The notes beneath the pieces were generated by a model. It saw nothing but the letters and a program-made list of their open reading frames with translations, was not told where the DNA came from and searched no databases. Below are positions 41,577-45,540 of a stretch of DNA of 45,540 nt, in pieces. The stretch lies in the NCBI GenBank assembly GCA_937867645.1, contig CALMKE010000027.1:1-45540 (forward strand). The letters run 5' to 3'. The stretch comes from an uncultured Gemmatimonadota bacterium. GTDB lineage: Bacteria > Gemmatimonadota > Gemmatimonadetes > Gemmatimonadales > Gemmatimonadaceae. Within the stretch, counting starts at the first letter, position 1. Every line of letters starts with the position of its first letter. A program made the position numbers and the translations under genes.

Positions 41577-42755
41577 GTGTCCGACATGATCGAGCCTCTC
41601 GAAGCCTTTGCCATCACAGCTCCCGGTCTTTCCCGGATCGCGGCGCGCGATCTCGGTGCCATCGGAGTTGCCATCACTGAGGTCGAGTCCGCCGGCGTCA
41701 CGTTCAAAGGTGGGCTCCGCGAAGTGTACGCCGCAAACCTGCGCGCGCGCACGGTCAGCCGCGTCATCGTGCGCCTGGCGCGCTTCCAGGCCCGCACGTT
41801 CGCCGAGCTGGAGCGCCACTCGGCGAGGATCTCGTGGTCGAAGTTCATCGCGCCGGGGCGGCGCTTCGAGATCCGCGTCACGTCGCGGAAGTCGCGGCTC
41901 TACCATTCCGCCGCCGTCGCCGAGCGAATCGAGCGCGCGGTGCGCGATGCGACCGAGGCCGAACCGGCGGACGCGACCACGGCCGAGGAGCACGTTGGCG
42001 AGACAGCGCAATTGATAATCGCGCGCATCGAGCGGGATGAATGCGTCGTCAGCATGGACAGCTCCGGCGCGCTGCTGCACATGCGTGGCTATCGGAGAGC
42101 CGTCGCCAAGGCGCCGATGCGGGAGACGATCGCCGCCGCGATGCTGCTCGCGTGCGAGTGGCGCGCGGACGAGCCGCTGTTCGACCCGTTCTGCGGCTCG
42201 GGCACCATACCTATAGAAGGGGCCATGCTCGCCAGGCGCATCGCGCCGGGACTCGACCGGGTATTCGCGTTTGAGCAATGGCCATGGATCGAGGCTGGCT
42301 TGTGGTCACGCATGCGCCGGGACGCGGAGCTGGAGATCCTGGATGGCGTCGCCGCGCCGATAATCGGAACCGATCGCGACGAAGGAGCGATTCGCGCCGC
42401 CGGCGAGAACGCGGATCGGGCGAGGGTGCGGGACGACGTCGAGCTCGTGGCGAGCCCGGTCTCGGAGGCGAGCGTGGACGCGGGGTCGGGCTGGGTCGTC
42501 ACCAATCCTCCCTACGGAGTTCGCGTCGGCACCTCGCGCGAGCTGCGAAACCTGTACGCCCGCTTCGGAGCGGTGCTGCGGGAGCGATTCGGAGGATGGC
42601 AGCTGGCATTTCTCTCGGCGGATCACGCGCTCGAAGCGCAGCTGGGGCTGGAGCTGGAGACTCTCTTCCGGACGACGAACGGCGGGATCCCGGTGCGATG
42701 CATGATGTCCCGCGCCATCGCGCCAAACGCTACAAACGTATCGCGCAGAGGATAA
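41577..42755 (+). CDS. THUMP-domain class I rRNA methyltransferase (RlmL N-half type)
   Basis: Methylates guanine N2 in 23S rRNA (G2445-type), by family. 392 residues. Residues about 45-160 form a THUMP RNA-binding domain; the SAM-binding Rossmann fold follows with LFDPFCGSGTIPIEGAMLA and the catalytic VTNPPYGVRVG, where N310-P-P-Y-G314 is the N6/N2-guanine motif. The second methyltransferase half (RlmK) of E. coli RlmKL is absent. GTG 41577 starts MSDMIEPLEAF. Cytoplasmic, apparently monocistronic. Confidence 0.9.
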   Translation: MSDMIEPLEAFAITAPGLSRIAARDLGAIGVAITEVESAGVTFKGGLREVYAANLRARTVSRVIVRLARFQARTFAELERHSARISWSKFIAPGRRFEIRVTSRKSRLYHSAAVAERIERAVRDATEAEPADATTAEEHVGETAQLIIARIERDECVVSMDSSGALLHMRGYRRAVAKAPMRETIAAAMLLACEWRADEPLFDPFCGSGTIPIEGAMLARRIAPGLDRVFAFEQWPWIEAGLWSRMRRDAELEILDGVAAPIIGTDRDEGAIRAAGENADRARVRDDVELVASPVSEASVDAGSGWVVTNPPYGVRVGTSRELRNLYARFGAVLRERFGGWQLAFLSADHALEAQLGLELETLFRTTNGGIPVRCMMSRAIAPNATNVSRRG

Positions 42756-42889
42756 ACCCCGGCCGGAGCATGGTTTACGCGCGCGTCCCGAAGGGGGAAG
42801 AGCTCGGGTCGGGACCGCCTTTCGCGCGGTATCACTCTTGAAGTAGAAGGGCTCGAAGTGCGGGCCGGAGAACGACCGGTCGCGGCCAC

Positions 42890-42906
42890 GGCGCTCCAGG
42901 AGCGCC
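42890..42906. promoter_or_regulatory. Short palindrome upstream of the HAMP kinase gene
   Basis: GGCGCTCC-A-GGAGCGCC is a perfect 17-bp palindrome 26 bases before the GTG start. It could be a regulator site or an mRNA hairpin; no poly-T follows. The remaining gap from 42756 holds no convincing gene. Confidence 0.4.
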
Positions 42907-42931
42907 GCACACCAGACAATCGAGGGAGTCC

Positions 42932-45540
42932 GTGGAAATCGGAGACGAGATCGAGATCGAGGGCGTCGCTGACGCTCCGACAGGCGACGCACGCGCCCGC
43001 CGTCGTGGCAAGTCCAAGACGGGGAAGCGAATCGGCAACGGCAGGCAGACGACCAACGGGAACGGCGCCAGGCAGATCGAGATGCGGCGACTTTTGGCCG
43101 GTCTCAAGGATCTGTGTGGCGGTGATTTCAGCGTTCGTCTCCCCGACAGCGCTGACCCGATGATGAACGACATCATCAACGAGTTCAATTCGATCGCCGA
43201 GCGGAACCAGTCGGTCACCTCGGAGCTCCGGCGCGTCGCGACCACGGTGGGCAGCGAAGGGCGCATGCACGACCGCGCGTTCGTGCCGGAAGTGGAGGGC
43301 GGCTGGCGCTCGATGATCGGATCGGTCAACTCCCTCATCACCGATCTCGTACAGCCGACCACGGAAGTCGCGCGCGTGCTCACCGCGGTGGCCGAAGGCG
43401 ACCTGAATCAGAAGATGGTGCTCGAGATGGAAGGCAAGGCGGTGCAGGGCGAGTTCCTCCGGATCGGCACCACGGTTAACACCATGGTCGATCAGCTCAG
43501 CGCTTTCGCCTCCGAGGTGACGCGCGTGGCGCGCGAGGTCGGAACCGAAGGGCGGCTGGGCGGCCAGGCGAACGTTCCCGGCGTCGCCGGCACCTGGAAG
43601 GACCTCACCGACAACGTCAACACGCTGGCCGGGAACCTCACGAGCCAGGTGCGAAACATCGCCGACGTGACGACCGCGGTGGCCAAAGGTGATCTCACGC
43701 GCAAGATCACGGTGGACGTGCAGGGCGAGGTGCTCGAGCTCAAGAACACGATCAACACGATGGTGGATCAGCTGAACGGCTTCGCGTCGGAAGTCACGCG
43801 CGTCGCCAAGGAAGTCGGCACCGAGGGAATTCTCGGCGGCCAGGCGAACGTTCCTGGCGTCGCAGGCACGTGGAAGGACCTGACGGACAACGTGAACTTC
43901 ATGGCCTCGAACCTCACGGGGCAGGTCCGGAACATCGCGGACGTTACGACCGCCGTCGCGCGCGGCGACCTGTCGCGCAAGATCACGGCGGACGCGCGCG
44001 GCGAGATCCTCGAGCTCAAGAACACGATCAACACGATGGTGGATCAGCTCTCGGCGTTCGCGTCGGAGGTCACCCGCGTCGCGAAGGAAGTCGGCACCGA
44101 CGGCAAGCTCGGCGGCCAGGCGGAAGTCCCCGGCGTGGGCGGCACGTGGAAGGATCTCACCGACAACGTCAACACGCTCGCCGGCAACCTGACGAGCCAG
44201 GTGCGGAACATCGCCGACGTGACGACCGCCGTCGCGAAGGGCGACCTGTCGCGAAAGATCACGGTCGAGGCGCGCGGCGAGACGCTGGAGCTGAAGAACA
44301 CGATCAACACCATGGTTGACCAGCTCTCGGCGTTCGCGGACGAAGTGACGCGCGTCGCGAAGGAAGTGGGAACCGAGGGCAACCTCGGCGGGCAGGCGGA
44401 GGTGCCGGGCGTGGCGGGCACGTGGAAGGATCTCACGGACAACGTGAACGCGATGGCCAACAACCTCACGGGCCAGATCCGCAACATCGCGGACGTGACG
44501 ACGGCCGTCGCGAAGGGTGACCTCTCGAAGAAGATCACCGTGGACGTGCAGGGCGAGATCCTCGAGCTCAAGGACACCATCAACAACATGGTGGACTCGC
44601 TGCGGATCTTCGCGGGCGAAGTCACGCGCGTCGCGCGCGAGGTGGGCACGGAAGGACGGCTGGGCGGGCAGGCCGAGGTGCCGGACGTCGCGGGAACGTG
44701 GAAGGACCTCACCGACAACGTGAACTTCATGGCGTCGAACCTGACCGGTCAGGTTCGAAACATCGCCGACGTGACCACGGCGGTCGCGCGCGGCGATCTG
44801 TCGCGGAAGATCACCGCCGAGGCCAAAGGCGAGATTCTGGAGCTGAAGAACACGATCAACACCATGGTGGACCAGCTCTCGGCGTTCGCGTCCGAGGTCA
44901 CCCGCGTCGCGCGCGAGGTGGGCACCGAAGGCAAGCTGGGCGGGCAGGCGAACGTGCCGGGGGTCGCGGGCACCTGGAAGGACCTGACCGACAACGTGAA
45001 CACGCTGGCGGGAAATCTCACCAGCCAGGTGCGCAACATCGCGGACGTGACCACGGCAGTCGCCAAGGGCGACCTGTCACGGAAGATCACGGTCGAGGCG
45101 CGCGGCGAGACGCTGCAGCTGAAGGACACGATCAACACGATGGTGGACCAGCTCTCGGCGTTCGCCTCGGAAGTGACGCGAGTCGCGAAGGAGGTCGGCA
45201 CCGAAGGAAAGCTCGGCGGACAGGCGGAGGTGCCGGGCGTCGGCGGGACGTGGAAGGACCTCACGGACAACGTGAACGCCATGGCGAGCAACCTCACGAG
45301 CCAGATCCGCAACATCGCGGACGTGACGACGGCGGTCGCGAAGGGAGATCTCTCGCGCAAGATCACGGTGGACGTGCAGGGCGAGATACTCGAGCTGAAG
45401 AACACGATCAACACGATGGTGGATCAGCTCAGCGCGTTCGCTTCCGAAGTCACGCGCGTGGCCCGCGAGGTGGGTACCGAGGGAATCCTCGGCGGACAGG
45501 CGAAGGTGCCGGGCGCCGCGGGCACATGGCGCGCGCTCAC
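42932..45540 (+). CDS. Poly-HAMP cytoplasmic sensor protein, truncated by window end
   Basis: 869 codons are visible and the frame is open at the end of the window. GTG 42932 follows GAGGGAG. A basic, low-complexity start (1-45) has no membrane helix. Residues about 50-190 contain a divergent first HAMP unit, then units of 92 residues repeat every 276 bp ([13 protein letters not shown] near nucleotides 43515, 43791, 44067, 44343, 44619, 44895, 45171, 45447). Each holds a HAMP coil ([41 protein letters not shown]). This is the layout of Nik1/group III hybrid histidine kinases, so a kinase and receiver domains are expected beyond the window. Ligand unknown. Confidence 0.9.
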   Translation, partial: MEIGDEIEIEGVADAPTGDARARRRGKSKTGKRIGNGRQTTNGNGARQIEMRRLLAGLKDLCGGDFSVRLPDSADPMMNDIINEFNSIAERNQSVTSELRRVATTVGSEGRMHDRAFVPEVEGGWRSMIGSVNSLITDLVQPTTEVARVLTAVAEGDLNQKMVLEMEGKAVQGEFLRIGTTVNTMVDQLSAFASEVTRVAREVGTEGRLGGQANVPGVAGTWKDLTDNVNTLAGNLTSQVRNIADVTTAVAKGDLTRKITVDVQGEVLELKNTINTMVDQLNGFASEVTRVAKEVGTEGILGGQANVPGVAGTWKDLTDNVNFMASNLTGQVRNIADVTTAVARGDLSRKITADARGEILELKNTINTMVDQLSAFASEVTRVAKEVGTDGKLGGQAEVPGVGGTWKDLTDNVNTLAGNLTSQVRNIADVTTAVAKGDLSRKITVEARGETLELKNTINTMVDQLSAFADEVTRVAKEVGTEGNLGGQAEVPGVAGTWKDLTDNVNAMANNLTGQIRNIADVTTAVAKGDLSKKITVDVQGEILELKDTINNMVDSLRIFAGEVTRVAREVGTEGRLGGQAEVPDVAGTWKDLTDNVNFMASNLTGQVRNIADVTTAVARGDLSRKITAEAKGEILELKNTINTMVDQLSAFASEVTRVAREVGTEGKLGGQANVPGVAGTWKDLTDNVNTLAGNLTSQVRNIADVTTAVAKGDLSRKITVEARGETLQLKDTINTMVDQLSAFASEVTRVAKEVGTEGKLGGQAEVPGVGGTWKDLTDNVNAMASNLTSQIRNIADVTTAVAKGDLSRKITVDVQGEILELKNTINTMVDQLSAFASEVTRVAREVGTEGILGGQAKVPGAAGTWRAL

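Noticed and set aside
42770-42841. 23-codon frame (ATG to TGA) after the methyltransferase gene
   Set aside because: No ribosome site and no recognisable features; too short to support.
43492-45414. Several long minus-strand frames rich in Val, Ser, Arg and Pro
   Set aside because: They repeat with the HAMP units of the plus-strand gene and are its antisense shadows.

Overview
The window is GC-rich bacterial chromosome with dense genes, frequent 4-base stop/start overlaps, many GTG and TTG starts, and many secreted lipoproteins and outer-membrane proteins. A DUF5916 outer-membrane protein, an ECF sigma operon with AMPK-type glycogen-binding (early-set) domains, DUF4382 and DUF6526 proteins, a secreted M28 peptidase and a poly-HAMP kinase together suggest a Gemmatimonadota-like soil or sediment bacterium. 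This placement is inferred from gene content only; no rRNA gene is present to confirm it.

Layout. 0-6 kb: a lipoprotein metalloprotease, an XRE-type regulator, tRNA-Cys and a DUF5916 outer-membrane protein. 6-11.5 kb: a SufR-like regulator divergent from a Rieske/FAD reductase that is coupled to folE, then a minus-strand pair of di-heme cytochrome c and a sorbosone-dehydrogenase-like lipoprotein. 11.8-14.8 kb: an NlpC/P60 hydrolase, a MATE transporter and a lytic transglycosylase. 14.9-17.9 kb: a copper/metal operon of Tat multicopper oxidase, ZIP transporter and outer-membrane protein. 18-24 kb: RidA, then an ECF sigma operon with two early-set domain proteins and two paralogous helical secreted proteins, followed by DUF4382 and glycine-zipper lipoproteins. 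24-28 kb: a four-helix-bundle gene bounded by inverted repeats, a histidine kinase and an M28 peptidase. 28-36.7 kb: housekeeping genes (NAD(P)HX dehydratase, histidine phosphatase, TPR protein, AlkA-type glycosylase, OsmC, MscS, RecQ). 36.8-38.3 kb: MsrP/MsrQ. 38.4-40.4 kb: a lower-GC type IV (AbiE-like) toxin-antitoxin pair with its own promoter. 40.5-45.5 kb: a stand-alone MprF-type aminoacyl-lipid synthase domain, an RlmL-type methyltransferase and a poly-HAMP sensor protein cut off by the window end.

The most unusual signal is not a gene. At least nine intergenic sites carry degenerate tandem arrays with a period of 7 bp (for example GGCTATT, CAGGTAT, GGACTGA, GTCACTG, GCAGCCA). They are usually arranged as inverted pairs. 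Some pairs enclose only a short loop (18.4-18.6 kb, 29.64-29.76 kb). Two pairs enclose a complete gene: the four-helix-bundle gene (24173-24778) and the MATE gene (about 12541-14018). Some arrays supply stop codons or terminator hairpins to neighbouring genes. This looks like a dispersed repeat family that may bound small cassettes.

All reading was by eye. Family names come from recognised motifs, and similarities between repeats were aligned by hand.
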